Origin: an uncultured Prevotellaceae bacterium
Lineage (GTDB): Bacteria; Bacteroidota; Bacteroidia; Bacteroidales; Bacteroidaceae
Assembly (NCBI GenBank): GCA_900317305.1
Contig: ONGG01000008.1
Span: forward strand, 59,215-123,214
Length of the DNA: 64,000 nt
Direction: 5' to 3'
Shown here: in pieces, positions 36,194-45,766 of the stretch
How positions within the stretch are numbered: the stretch's first letter is position 1
Layout: the number at the start of each line of letters is the position of its first letter
Notes under the pieces: generated by a model
Databases searched by the model: none
What the model saw: only the letters and a program-made list of their open reading frames with translations
Told to the model about the DNA's origin: nothing
Made by a program: the position numbers and the translations under genes

Positions 36194-37381
36194 ATGGCAT
36201 CTGCATCGCTCATCAACAAAGTCAAGTATTCGCCTTTGCTCTACGCTGTATATTACTATGCAGGTAGTCTTGCTATCAAACTGCTAAAACTAATGTTGCG
36301 GCCTGATGAGAGGTTGATACTCTTTTCGAGCTATAGCGGGAAGCGGTATGACGATTCACCCAAGGATATCTACGAAGCTATGCTACACGATCACCGTTTT
36401 GATGGTTATAAACTTGTTTGGGCATTCTCCGAACCCGAAAGATATAATATAGGCAGGGCACATAAGGTAAAAGTAGACACGCTATCCTACTACAAGGCTG
36501 CGCTAAAAGCTAGGGTGTGGATTACCAATGTCAGCATGACACGTGGTCTGAGTTTCAAGGGTATCAACACCTTTTCACTGAATACGTGGCATGGTGTACC
36601 CATAAAGTTTATAGGTAGTGATGTACGCAACAGCGATGGTGGTACGTTCCGGATAAAGGGTAAAGTCAAAACCATCGACATACAATTAGCTCAAGGGAGT
36701 TACGAAAAGTCTATCTACCCAAGGGCCTTTGGATTAGACGAGAAACAAGTCCTGGTAACAGGATTGCCACGCAACGACTCGCTTGTGTATGACAATTATC
36801 CCGAAAAGATAGCCATTCTGAGAAAAGAATTAGGCATTCCAGAAGGTAAAAAAGTGATACTATATGCCCCTACATACCGCGAATATGAGAAAGACAAATG
36901 GAGAAATTGTATAATGAAACCACCCTTTAACCTGAAGCGATGGAAAGCGCAACTGAGTGAAGACTATGTTCTGATGATTAGAGCTCATCAGGAAGTGGTC
37001 AAGGTGTTGAATTTGGAGGAGGACGAATTTGTCAGAGATGCTTCTTCATTTCCGGTACTGAACGACCTTCTATTAATTACCGACATACTCATTTCAGACT
37101 ATTCGAGTATCATTTTCGACTTCTCGATACTTAGTAGACCCATCATCTGTTATACCTACGATTTTGAGAGGTATAAACAAGCAAGGGGTATGTACTTTGA
37201 TATCCGCAAAGAACTACCAAGTGCTGACACCGAAGAAAGACTAATTTCAATAATTAAATCTAATAACCAAAACAAAATGAGGGAGGTTGTAATAAGGTTC
37301 AGAGACAAATACATTCAGGAATATGGCAATTCCTCGCAGAGAGTGCTTGATGTGGTTTTCAATGCCCTAAACAAGCATTAA
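36194..37381 (+). CDS. CDP-glycerol glycerophosphotransferase family protein
   Basis: 395-residue TagB/TagF-like enzyme, a GT-B fold transferase that moves glycerol- or ribitol-phosphate (or a sugar) to a growing polymer. Family motifs NTWHGVPIKFIGSDV, LVTGLPRNDSLVY, KKVILYAPTYREYE, MIRAHQEV and DILISDYSSIIFDFSIL (the HGTP-like His and the final YSS/FD) are intact. N-terminal amphipathic segment suggests membrane association. Last gene of the plus-strand set; a related enzyme is encoded convergently at 39117-40310. Confidence 0.88.
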   Translation: MASASLINKVKYSPLLYAVYYYAGSLAIKLLKLMLRPDERLILFSSYSGKRYDDSPKDIYEAMLHDHRFDGYKLVWAFSEPERYNIGRAHKVKVDTLSYYKAALKARVWITNVSMTRGLSFKGINTFSLNTWHGVPIKFIGSDVRNSDGGTFRIKGKVKTIDIQLAQGSYEKSIYPRAFGLDEKQVLVTGLPRNDSLVYDNYPEKIAILRKELGIPEGKKVILYAPTYREYEKDKWRNCIMKPPFNLKRWKAQLSEDYVLMIRAHQEVVKVLNLEEDEFVRDASSFPVLNDLLLITDILISDYSSIIFDFSILSRPIICYTYDFERYKQARGMYFDIRKELPSADTEERLISIIKSNNQNKMREVVIRFRDKYIQEYGNSSQRVLDVVFNALNKH

Positions 37382-37773
37382 TAAATTCGACCTGTATGGT
37401 TGAAAAAAAATATCAAGAGACTATTTTTGCTACAGTTTCGCAAGTAGCGAAGGACCTGCATAATTTAACATAAAACAGGAATAAAAATAGTTTCGAAATA
37501 TGCTCAACTCATTGAAAATAAGTTACTTTACAATCGTCAAACCGTAAAGTTCAAACTTAGAAGCCGTGAGCAAAGTAAGCATCCAAATAATACACATTGT
37601 TTCAGTTGTATTTTGGTTGTACTTTTGCCAAGCAATATTGCACCCAACTACAACTGTTTTGATTATGGCACATGACGAGTTTGTCGATTTGCAGTGTAAG
37701 CGTCTCCGCGATTACGCATTGGCTTTCATTGTAAGCATTCGACGAAGTACAGGTATTAATACCTATATGTAAC

Positions 37774-37818
37774 AACGACAGCAGCTACATCCACATAATG
37801 GTTGTAGCTGCTGTCGTT
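37774..37818. terminator. 16-bp hairpin next to the IS66 remnant
   Basis: AACGACAGCAGCTACA (37774-37789) and TGTAGCTGCTGTCGTT (37803-37818) around a 13-base loop, just past the stop of the IS66 transposase remnant. It could end transcription from either side or be part of the element's end. The 37382-37773 stretch before it holds no gene I can support. Confidence 0.5.
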
Positions 37819-37834
37819 ATAATGTTGAACCTTT

Positions 37835-38320
37835 CTATTGTTCTTCTTTGGTGATGATGGCCTCTGGGTGTTTGAGCTTCCACTTGTGTGGGAGCATTTC
37901 CAACAACTCACTCTCCGTGGTCTTGGCCTTGTATGGCATGTCGGTGATGATGCTGTTGAGGTACATGCGAGGGTACACATCATGAGCCTTGCATGTTGCC
38001 AGCAGCGAGCAGATGACGGCCATATTCTGTGCTGTCTCGTGATTGCCGCAGAACAGATAATTCTATCTTCTCAAAGTGATAGGCCTGATCTCATTCTCCG
38101 CGAGGTTGTTGTCCAAAAAAATTCTTCCGTCCTCCAGGTAATGCATCATGTTGCCCCATCGTGTGTAGGCATAGGTGATTGCCTTTCCAATCTGCGAGCT
38201 CTCGCTGTACTTGATGCCCTCGGTCTCCATCCAAGCCTTCATGGCCTCCATGATGGGCCTGGACAGCTGCTGGCGCTTCTCCTTTCTCTCGTCAAACGCG
38301 CGCGGCTTTTCCACATAGAG
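37835..38320 (-). pseudogene. IS66 transposase (TnpC) C-terminal fragment with nonsense codon
   Basis: About 160 codons of the IS66-family transposase C-terminus: SRPIMEAMKAWMETEGIKYS, SSQIGKAITYAYTRW, LDNNLAENEIRPITL, then NYLFCGNHETAQNMAVICSL and a tail LLEMLPHKWKLKHPEA. After ENEIRPITLRR an in-frame TAG (38063-38065) stands where the family has Lys, splitting the frame. The N-terminal three quarters are missing, so the gene is dead. The left neighbour is an IS21 fragment on the opposite strand. Confidence 0.85.
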
Positions 38321-38625
38321 AACCTGAGGCTGGTGAGGCTGGAAGGACGTGAGGCCAACTTCTTTCGGAAACTCTCAGACCACGACCTGGTCATCATAGA
38401 CGACTTCGGGAGGGGCAGGCTAGAGGGGCAGACCAGCATGACTTCGAGCAAACCTTAGATGACAGGTACAACAGGAAAGCAATCATCCTGACAAGCCAAC
38501 TGCCTGTCGCTGAATGGTATGGAGTCTTCCAAAGCAAACTTATTGCGGAGGCTTGCCCAAATCGCATTGCACATAAATCGAAGAGATTTTTACTATCTGG
38601 TGAAAGTCTTAGAAAAAAAAATATT
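38315..38625 (+). pseudogene. IS21-family IstB helper fragment, frameshifted
   Basis: Encodes part of the IstB ATPase: FFRKLSDHDLVIIDDFG (Walker B-like DDF), then after a one-base shift near 38425 QHDFEQTLDDRYNRKAIILT and SQLPVAEWYGVFQ, ending in ACPNRIAHKSKRF and LSGESLRKK. The first half of istB and all of istA are gone. Confidence 0.8.
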
Positions 38626-38659
38626 AACTTTGCCGACGATATAGAAAATCACCAACCGA

Positions 38660-38706
38660 GTGAACGGATATCATCGGAATTGGTGAACGGCTATCGCCGG
38701 AATACG
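38660..38706 (+). repeat. IS21-type right-end repeats
   Basis: Two near copies, GTGAACGGATATCATCGGAAT and GTGAACGGCTATCGCCGGAAT-like (each 20 bases or so), just after the istB fragment. Repeated terminal motifs are usual for IS21 ends. Confidence 0.6.
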
Positions 38707-38708
38707 CA

Positions 38709-38868
38709 GTGAGTGAGTTATCTTCCAAGTATGAGCTGTCACAGGCTCAGATCAGCCGTTGGAAGGCTGATTTTTGGAGAATGCGGCAACTGCCTTTGGC
38801 GGCAGCACGGAGCGCACCGAGAAAGACATCCAGGCTGAACGCGACCGCCATTTGCACAAGATCACCAG
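38709..38868 (+). pseudogene. IS3-type OrfA fragment
   Basis: Encodes SELSSKYELSQAQISRWKAD, the helix-turn-helix of IS3-family OrfA, followed after a shift by ENAATAFGGSTERTEKDIQA. No OrfB follows; the sequence runs into an IS66 tnpB fragment. Confidence 0.7.
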
Positions 38869-39040
38869 GCCACCATAATCGGCAAGAAGGATCTTCAAGC
38901 TCGTCAGCGACCAGTTCACGAAGATGAACGTCCCGCCGCATCTCGTTCTTCACGATGCCGCTCAGGGTGTAGAAGCTCTTGCGCATGTTCGTGGGGTATG
39001 GATACAGGTAAAACGTATCCGACTCGCTCAGGCAGCACAT
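38865..39040 (-). pseudogene. IS66 TnpB N-terminal fragment
   Basis: Starts MCCLSESDTFYLYPYPTNMR then KSFYTLSGIVKNEMRRDV, the IS66 Orf2/TnpB opening, then a shift into FIFVNWSLTSLKILLADYGG. It and the tnpC fragment on the same strand may be the two ends of one IS66 copy broken by IS21 and IS3 pieces. Confidence 0.75.
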
Positions 39041-39116
39041 GGGCGTCAGCGTAAGAGGGTTACCAACTGGCGGAACTGGTCAAGCGTCATGTCGCACCCT
39101 CCTTCTTGGTAATCTT

Positions 39117-40310
39117 TTACAAATTAAATTTTTGAGAAATCAACTCGCAACTATTTCCGTTAGGAGCATTATGAAGTTTTTTCACAAGAAGATGTCTTTT
39201 CTCTTTTGAGTCATCTTTTCCTTTTAAAACATCGGATATAAACTCATACAAATCATCCTCAGTGTATATATAATTACCGGCCATCACATCCAACGGATTA
39301 TCAGAAGTAAATCCCCGGTCTTTCTTGTAATAATCCATATCATTCAATATATACCCTATTGGCTTATCCAATAATAAATAATCAACAGATACTGAAGAAT
39401 AATCTGTCAATAGCGCATCGGAAAAACCAATGATTTCATAAAGTTGTCGATGAATCGCATCTATATCCTTATCCGTAATAATAACAATATTTGAATATTT
39501 CTTGTTGAAAATTGTTTTTTTCATTTGTAAACGATGTATTTTCAAAAGAATCACGCAATCACATTGTGATAACATTGAATTCAACCGAACAACTTTATCT
39601 TCTGTATCAAATAAAGGCAACCCTGTGTCTGTCGAACATAAACTTTCCGAAAGATTGTTTACTGTAGAGTCTCTAAAAGTAGGCATCCAAAGGATAAGTT
39701 TTTTAAAAGATAAATCCTTTACTATAGGATTGTCTTTCCCAACTCCATTATTCTTTATTAAAAGATCATTCCTTGGAAGTCCTAACGGCAATAATTCATG
39801 AGGTTCGCACCCTACAAACAAAGCCTGTGTAGATATGGCTCCATCACCCGTTGCTAAACCGAAATCAAAATTATTATAAATATTTCTGCCATTGCCTTTC
39901 CCCGCTTTAATGGCATAACCGTGGCCGAAGAAAATCTTCTTTTGCCCCAAACGTTTGTATTTCGTAGCACTTGTTGTGTGAGTATAGAACGAATAGCCCG
40001 CCTTAGCATAATAATATTCAGCAACAATATTATTAGGGAAACAATACCGATTGAAAAACAAAGTATCTTCATTCGTAGGCATATCTTCCGGCCGTTTCAC
40101 CATCCAAATGAACCGATATTTCCTCTTTTCTCTCAAATAGTGATAAAACACCCAACTACTTTCATCAAAACGCCCCATTGTCCCTTCAAAAATAATAAGA
40201 TTATTATCAACTTTGGTAAACGTCTTAAATAATAAATAAATCAATTTATTCATAAAAACAAATAAGCGAACTGCTAAAAGTTTAAATGAATTGGATATTT
40301 TGAATTTCAT
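39117..40310 (-). CDS. CDP-glycerol glycerophosphotransferase family protein
   Basis: 397-residue TagB/TagF-like polyol-phosphate transferase, related in family to the plus-strand gene at 36194. Motifs: KKIFFGHGYAIKAGKG (the active-site His in GHG), LLPLGLPRNDLLI, KKLILWMPTFRDS, LLKIHRLQMK and DALLTDYSSVSVDYLLLDKP. An N-terminal hydrophobic stretch (LYLLFKTF-like) suggests membrane contact. It is the last gene of the long minus-strand polysaccharide set and ends next to IS debris. Confidence 0.88.
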   Translation of the reverse strand: MKFKISNSFKLLAVRLFVFMNKLIYLLFKTFTKVDNNLIIFEGTMGRFDESSWVFYHYLREKRKYRFIWMVKRPEDMPTNEDTLFFNRYCFPNNIVAEYYYAKAGYSFYTHTTSATKYKRLGQKKIFFGHGYAIKAGKGNGRNIYNNFDFGLATGDGAISTQALFVGCEPHELLPLGLPRNDLLIKNNGVGKDNPIVKDLSFKKLILWMPTFRDSTVNNLSESLCSTDTGLPLFDTEDKVVRLNSMLSQCDCVILLKIHRLQMKKTIFNKKYSNIVIITDKDIDAIHRQLYEIIGFSDALLTDYSSVSVDYLLLDKPIGYILNDMDYYKKDRGFTSDNPLDVMAGNYIYTEDDLYEFISDVLKGKDDSKEKRHLLVKKLHNAPNGNSCELISQKFNL

Positions 40311-40391
40311 TATAAAAAATTTGACTAATAAGTCTTTGAATTAATTTTCATTATAATTATCCAAGTATGCAATAAAAAGAAGTCTTCTTTA

Positions 40392-41417
40392 TTACTTTTC
40401 AAAAGATGATTTTTGCGGAAATTTTTTACGAAATGCATTTTGTATCTCTTTCTTGAAATTCAAGAACTCCTCGTCTGTACATACAGGAGTGTCGTTGATG
40501 CAAAGAGACTTTATTTTTGGGTTCTGAATAGCAGCAAGTATCAAGGGTATTTGCTCCTTTACCGTCCTGTATTTCCGTATTTGATTGAGTTTTACGGGAT
40601 GAAAGCGATTAGTAGCAAACTGCCAATATCTAAAAAAATAGGGATTTAGAATCACCTCTTCTCTAAATCTCGTGCAGCTTTTGTTGAGCATTTCCATTTC
40701 CTCAGCCCACGCTTCATCAAATACGGATTTCAGATATGCTTGTTCCACATGCTTCCAGTTAAAACCAACAAAAAGAGGATTATCAAAGCAACGTAGGACA
40801 AAAGCAATAAAAAGACCTTTTGCACCTAAATGAGTTCCAAACCATCTTCTAAGAGATTCCCTCCACACATTACGACGATTGAAATGCCTATTGATAACAC
40901 CTATGTTTGCAAGCATAGAGTGGTATATGAAAAAACCACCAACTGGATCATATTTGGGAACATTGAAAAATGTCTCAGTGTTATTATCACAGGGTAAACC
41001 ATTTTTAAAATAATAGTCGGGATCTATAGGACCATTAATATAAAAGTCATCGTTGAAATACACAAAATGCTCCGAAAGACCTTTAATCTTATTCATATGT
41101 AACTCAATAGTACAAGAATTAAATGTAGGCAGAAATCTTTCTGGTATATAATCAGAATGCTTGACCAAAACTAACTTTGAGTAGTTAGGATTTATCCATT
41201 TGGGAAATGTCCCATTTGTTATCAGGAACACTTTATTCACCCATGGGGCATATTTCTCTACTGCCCTAAACCAATACTTGAACAAGTCCCAATCACGAAA
41301 ACGAGCCGAAGATTGGTCGCCCTCCAGGGTAATATTCTTATACTTAATATAATCCTTCTGCCATTCCGGGTCGGAAGAATCAAGCCATGTCACAACAAAA
41401 TCAATCTTCTCAACCAT
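40392..41417 (-). CDS. Stealth-family sugar-phosphate transferase
   Basis: 341-residue Stealth protein, a family that transfers hexose-1-phosphate (or similar) to make phosphodiester-linked capsules. Conserved regions: CR1 IDFVVTWLDSSDPEWQ; CR2 RFRDWDLFKYWFRAVEKYAP, VFLITNGTFPKW and HFVYFNDDFYINGPID; CR3-like region around NWKHVEQAYLKSVFDEAW. The start overlaps the GT2 stop by eight bases, so they are co-translated. With two TagF-like genes this argues for phosphodiester bonds in the polymer. Confidence 0.88.
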   Translation of the reverse strand: MVEKIDFVVTWLDSSDPEWQKDYIKYKNITLEGDQSSARFRDWDLFKYWFRAVEKYAPWVNKVFLITNGTFPKWINPNYSKLVLVKHSDYIPERFLPTFNSCTIELHMNKIKGLSEHFVYFNDDFYINGPIDPDYYFKNGLPCDNNTETFFNVPKYDPVGGFFIYHSMLANIGVINRHFNRRNVWRESLRRWFGTHLGAKGLFIAFVLRCFDNPLFVGFNWKHVEQAYLKSVFDEAWAEEMEMLNKSCTRFREEVILNPYFFRYWQFATNRFHPVKLNQIRKYRTVKEQIPLILAAIQNPKIKSLCINDTPVCTDEEFLNFKKEIQNAFRKKFPQKSSFEK

Positions 41418-42423
41418 TTCTTCTCAATGCTCTTCTATAAAAAATAATAAAAAAAACATAGTAAAATCTAAATTTCAGTAACCAAAACATTACGTCATTT
41501 TTAGAGCCCAAATAGGTGGTAGTCTTACTGAAAATATCACGCCATGATAGATGTGTGTCTATCTTCTTCAATTCATCATGAAAAGCACTATAACTTCGTA
41601 TTGTTTGTGGCATTAGTTTCATTATGCAGGCCTTAACCACAAAAAGCCACCACCTGATATGAAGTTGCTTATCTAAGAAATGATTGGTGTCCAATTCTTT
41701 ATATCTTCGATATGCCTCAAACTGATGGAACCAAAAATCCACACTATAGCTTTTTGTCGTTTGTCCTTCATGCATTACATAGTAATATAAAATCTTATCA
41801 GAAACATAGAGCGACTTTATACGGTTCAACATGTAAAATAATCCAATCTGATCTTCGCTCCATTTCAACCCTTCACCCACTTTTAAGGCATTGAGTACAT
41901 ATTCTCTCTTGACAAGTTTTGCCCACAATGTGATAGGAACACCTGCACATCTAGTTTCATAGTCATACAGGAATTGTGACTGCAACATTTTGTCTATACT
42001 CTTCCTTTCATAATAGCCTTGCACACTCCGTCTATTCGAACGACAATTGTCATTCTGAAAAAAAGTATAATACTGACAAATTGCCATATCAACATGATAC
42101 TTCTCAATGTCATTTAACATGGACTGTATGTAAGTCACCTCAACAAAATCATCTGCATCAACAAAGGTTATCAAATCTCCTTGGCTATGTTCAAAGGCTG
42201 TAATTCGTGCTTTTGCCACTCCTTCGTTAGTTTTATGAATAACGACAAAACGACGATCTTTAACTCCATACACATCACATATCATCCCACTTTTGTCGTT
42301 GCTTCCATCATCAACAAGAATACATTCCCAATCTGTGAAAGATTGTGCCAGAATACTATCAAGACAGGCTGGAAGATACTGCTCAACATTAAATACTGGA
42401 ACTATTACGGATACTTTAGGCAT
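41410..42423 (-). CDS. GT2 glycosyltransferase
   Basis: 337-residue family 2 (GT-A) glycosyltransferase. N-terminal VSVIVPVFNVEQYLPACLDS, the nucleotide-binding ECILVDDGSNDKSG, and the metal-binding DADD in LITFVDADDFVE are intact. C-terminal about 100 residues are variable and hydrophobic. It adds a sugar to the repeat unit in the cytoplasm. Upstream, 296 bases with no recognised gene separate it from the pyruvyltransferase. Confidence 0.9.
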   Translation of the reverse strand: MPKVSVIVPVFNVEQYLPACLDSILAQSFTDWECILVDDGSNDKSGMICDVYGVKDRRFVVIHKTNEGVAKARITAFEHSQGDLITFVDADDFVEVTYIQSMLNDIEKYHVDMAICQYYTFFQNDNCRSNRRSVQGYYERKSIDKMLQSQFLYDYETRCAGVPITLWAKLVKREYVLNALKVGEGLKWSEDQIGLFYMLNRIKSLYVSDKILYYYVMHEGQTTKSYSVDFWFHQFEAYRRYKELDTNHFLDKQLHIRWWLFVVKACIMKLMPQTIRSYSAFHDELKKIDTHLSWRDIFSKTTTYLGSKNDVMFWLLKFRFYYVFFIIFYRRALRRNG

Positions 42424-42719
42424 AATAATGAGAATTTAGATAATGTTCACTACTCTCCATAGGAAAAACTCTCGCTTAGCTTAAAAAAACGAAATAAGTT
42501 ACAGGAAAATATTATCCAGAATCACTACTGTCCTGTAAAAAATCGGGACACTAATGATTATACATTTTACTCGTTCAAAATAATAAGTGGACACTTGTAA
42601 TCTGAAGATACTTATTGGTGGTAGAAAGACAGACATCCAACATACCCCACAAATTATTGCAAAATGACGCTCTCTCTTGTTTACTTCAAGAATTATAGTT
42701 TGATGAAAATACAAAAATA

Positions 42720-43850
42720 TCATTCGCAAATAGCCAAAAAATCCAGTGATTCTTTCCTCCATTTCTCTATAATAGCTCCAACATCAGAGCTTACGCCATA
42801 AGTTAACAATGGATTATAGTCAGAGGAAGATACTATTAAATTGGCTTTCATTGAAAACATCGAAAGAAGTGAATCAATTCGAGCTACACCACGTTTTTTG
42901 TTGCCAACGACAATAAACGGTTTACCAAAAATTATACTGAAGATACATGCATGGAAACTATCAGTTACCACAAATTCGGCATCCATAAAACCACGAAGCC
43001 ACTCTTCTAATGGTGGTTGTTTTCGCTCAGACTGTGGTGAGGAAAGGTCTGTTATCTTAGAGTTAGAATAAAATGGAGTTAAATCTCGTTCTTTAGCAAT
43101 TCTGTCAATAAGTTTCTGTATTTCGTCCGTTTGATCTAAAACATAGCACATAAGGTTTCCTGGACTGTTAGGCACTTTAGAATTATCCACTAACTGTATA
43201 TAGTCTTGCTTTGATAGAAGCAAAGTTGGGTCAAGAGTTAGAATTACGTCTGAACGACCTAATTTGCTTTTACATATCTGTACAGCAGAGGCTTCTCTTA
43301 CACTTACAACATCGAAAGTATTTAAAAGACGAGAGCACTCATTTGTTTCTTCTTCTGTATATTCCCATTCATCTGTACCGAAGGATGCAGCATAAGCAAT
43401 TCGTCGGATATTTCTATTCTCTGCGAATTTCAAAAAAGCGTTTTCAATTTCTGATTTCCATTGCTTCTTGAAATATCGAGGACGCCAGACCTGGTCACTA
43501 CCAACAACAATGGCATCAACATCCATCAAAGTATCTCTGGTTATACCTTTGACTTTTCGTGTGTGAATATATCTGTTTATGAATGCTCTCGTGAACTGTT
43601 CTCTTTCATTTTTTGCCCGATTAATCTCTTTATCTGTTACAAATGTTGCTTTTTGTCTGAGAATTTTAGTTTTAATAAAGAATCTGCTGAAAGATAATAT
43701 TATTCGAACAAGGCTTCTATGAAAAATGTTGTCTTTATCCAACACTACTACTTCATGCCCCATTCGCTCAAGTATAGTCTGTAAGGCATAAGCCTGGAGT
43801 ATACCTCCATAGTTTGTATTAAAAACAAGCGAAAGAATTCCGATTTTCAT
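42720..43850 (-). CDS. polysaccharide pyruvyl transferase family protein
   Basis: 376-residue protein of the family that moves pyruvate from PEP to sugars as a ketal, or related transfers. The opening MKIGILSLVFNTNYGGILQA, YALQTILERMGHEV, AIVVGSDQVWRPRY and the late VTDSFHACIFSIIFGKPFI (His of SFHA) are family hallmarks. It lies just downstream of an IS remnant that cut short the preceding acyltransferase gene. In Bacteroidota capsule loci it often sits with FrhB-like genes, one of which is at 51709 here. Confidence 0.9.
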   Translation of the reverse strand: MKIGILSLVFNTNYGGILQAYALQTILERMGHEVVVLDKDNIFHRSLVRIILSFSRFFIKTKILRQKATFVTDKEINRAKNEREQFTRAFINRYIHTRKVKGITRDTLMDVDAIVVGSDQVWRPRYFKKQWKSEIENAFLKFAENRNIRRIAYAASFGTDEWEYTEEETNECSRLLNTFDVVSVREASAVQICKSKLGRSDVILTLDPTLLLSKQDYIQLVDNSKVPNSPGNLMCYVLDQTDEIQKLIDRIAKERDLTPFYSNSKITDLSSPQSERKQPPLEEWLRGFMDAEFVVTDSFHACIFSIIFGKPFIVVGNKKRGVARIDSLLSMFSMKANLIVSSSDYNPLLTYGVSSDVGAIIEKWRKESLDFLAICE

Positions 43851-43853
43851 ATA

Positions 43854-44255
43854 TTATTCTTTTATTCTAAAGTTGTTTACTCTAAAAATCCGACATATAG
43901 GAGCTAGTTTATCCGATAGGCAAACAACCACTTCCAGCACCTTCTCGTAGATAAATCCGAATAGGTTGGCGACGGTAATGAACGTCTCCACGAAAAACTT
44001 CCCCATATTCTCAGCAATGGTGAATTCAAGGGAATCCATCAACATCTCCTAGAACAGTCCACCAATGGCCTCATTGACGTTGAACCTCTTGACAAGGGAA
44101 AGAATGATATCCAGCAAGGCGACTATAGAAGTATGGGCGAAGTGTTCCGCTAAGTCCTTGGCTTGGCACTTTCCCATTCCGAACGATACTTTGTACTTTT
44201 GTGCTTGGGCATAGAAGTAAAGTTTCTTTTTGTAGAACACCTCAATGTTACACAT
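43854..44255 (-). pseudogene. DDE transposase C-terminal remnant with nonsense codon
   Basis: About 134 codons in one frame split by an in-frame TAG at 44049-44051. It reads CNIEVFYKKKLYFY, FGMGKCQAKDLAEHFAHTSI, then ILSLVKRFNVNEAIGGLF and, after the stop, ANLFGFIYEKVLEVVV. The NIEVF...GKCQAKD pattern is that of IS4-type DDE transposases near their C-terminus. It starts inside the frame of the acyltransferase gene, marking an old insertion point. Confidence 0.65.
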
Positions 44256-45766
44256 TGGATTGGTTCTTCCTTGGGTATATCGCGGTGATGCACATCTTGC
44301 GCACCAGCCCGCGGTATGTAATCAGCTTGTTTTATCCTTTCTGTGTACTTCTCATCATTGTTGTATATATATGACAGATTTATTTTGTCTGACATTTCTG
44401 ATTCAAGCAGTATGTTTCCCCAATCACGGGCGAAACTGTTACCGATGACAAGCACGTTTATCTTCCCGTTGTCTGCTGTTGGAAAATCCTTGTCGTAAGT
44501 AAATATACGGTCAACATATTCTGCATGCATGTTTCTATGCACATTGTTCATTTGGACGTAAAGTTCTGGTACATCTCGAACAACTCCAGCATGTATGTAA
44601 AGTGCAAAAGCTGCTCCATTTATCAAAACAAATGCCAAGAGCATCATAATTCTAGTACGCATTTCAACCTTTATTTTCTTTTCAACAAATCGGTAGGTGA
44701 TGTATGACAATGCCAAAACCACGACAAAGAAAAGCAACACGAAGGTGAGTGAGAATTTGCTTGTAATGAAGTAGCGATAGAAGGCCAATAAGGGTTGATG
44801 CCAGATGAAAATGCTGTAGCTCATCATTCCAATCAAACACAATGCTTTGATGTTAACAAGTACGGAAACGAAACGACTCTTCATATTGTCAAATACAATG
44901 AAGACGATGGTGAGAATTACCGTCAAGAGCAGAAGTATGTTCTGTGGGATATAGCTTTCCCTTGTTCCTCCTGCACCGCTTACGAGATTATATGCAGTCT
45001 TTTGATCTCCGATATAGAAAATTCCAACAAACATAATGAGTGACAATATGACAATATTTGCTCCACTCAGCATAGCATTGTTATAGAGTTGTCCTTTTCG
45101 ATGATTTGTAATCCAAAAACCAGCCAATCCTCCAAATGCCAACTCAAAGAATCTGTAATGAAGTAAATAAAATCTATCACCTGGACTGACAGAAGGATTA
45201 AGGTAGAGAAATACCGAAATAATAGATAAAGAGATAATAACTATGACAACATATTTACTATAATTGAATCGCAGTTTCCTTGACAGCCATTTTGTCAGCA
45301 TTACTATGAGCGGAAATATCAGATAGAACTCAAATAGGATACCGATGTACCATGTATGCATCAGAGTCTTGTAGTCGTTTCTAACATCCCAATAATTTTT
45401 TGTCGTAATTGAAGCTAAAATGTTGTTTGAAAAGAAATTAGTAGATATAACCGACTCTCCTACATTCTCGTAATCGTCGGGCAACATTCCCCAATAGCCA
45501 ACAAGCAGAACGAATAAAGATGCGAGAAGCATGAGTGGAAGCAAACGGATTATTCTTTTCTCCAAGAATGAGAAGTAACTGAATTTTCCATTGTTGACAT
45601 CACTCACTACTTTCGGCACGATTAGAAAACCATTAATAACGAAAAAAGCATCAACGCCAAGATAGCCACTACGGGAGATTCCCATATGATAAAGCACGAC
45701 AGCAAGGATGGCAAGACCTTTCAACAAATCAATATCGTTTCTGTAAACTTTTCCAATCGGATTCAT
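44150..45766 (-). CDS. OafA-like membrane acyltransferase, C-terminus cut by IS remnant
   Basis: 538-residue open frame: an AT3 acyltransferase with about ten to eleven transmembrane helices (LLKGLAILAVVLYHMGISRS with the catalytic His region, FFVINGFLIVPKV, HTWYIGILFEFYLIFP) and the beginning of a periplasmic SGNH domain (INVLVIGNSFARDWGNILLE with the Ser). Complete members run to about 620-660 residues; here homology stops near residue 488 after KQADYIPRA, and the last 50 residues are translated from transposase DNA in the wrong frame. It would O-acetylate the polymer; activity without the SGNH catalytic Asp/His end is doubtful. Confidence 0.8.
   Translation of the reverse strand: MNPIGKVYRNDIDLLKGLAILAVVLYHMGISRSGYLGVDAFFVINGFLIVPKVVSDVNNGKFSYFSFLEKRIIRLLPLMLLASLFVLLVGYWGMLPDDYENVGESVISTNFFSNNILASITTKNYWDVRNDYKTLMHTWYIGILFEFYLIFPLIVMLTKWLSRKLRFNYSKYVVIVIISLSIISVFLYLNPSVSPGDRFYLLHYRFFELAFGGLAGFWITNHRKGQLYNNAMLSGANIVILSLIMFVGIFYIGDQKTAYNLVSGAGGTRESYIPQNILLLLTVILTIVFIVFDNMKSRFVSVLVNIKALCLIGMMSYSIFIWHQPLLAFYRYFITSKFSLTFVLLFFVVVLALSYITYRFVEKKIKVEMRTRIMMLLAFVLINGAAFALYIHAGVVRDVPELYVQMNNVHRNMHAEYVDRIFTYDKDFPTADNGKINVLVIGNSFARDWGNILLESEMSDKINLSYIYNNDEKYTERIKQADYIPRAGAQDVHHRDIPKEEPIQCVTLRCSTKRNFTSMPKHKSTKYRSEWESAKPRT

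Noticed and set aside
37566-37772. 68-codon plus-strand frame before the IS66 remnant
   Set aside because: No family match, no ribosome-binding context I can support, and it ends in the hairpin flank.
42499-42762. 87-codon minus-strand frame between GT2 and the pyruvyltransferase
   Set aside because: Overlaps the end of the pyruvyltransferase gene and has no recognisable motif.
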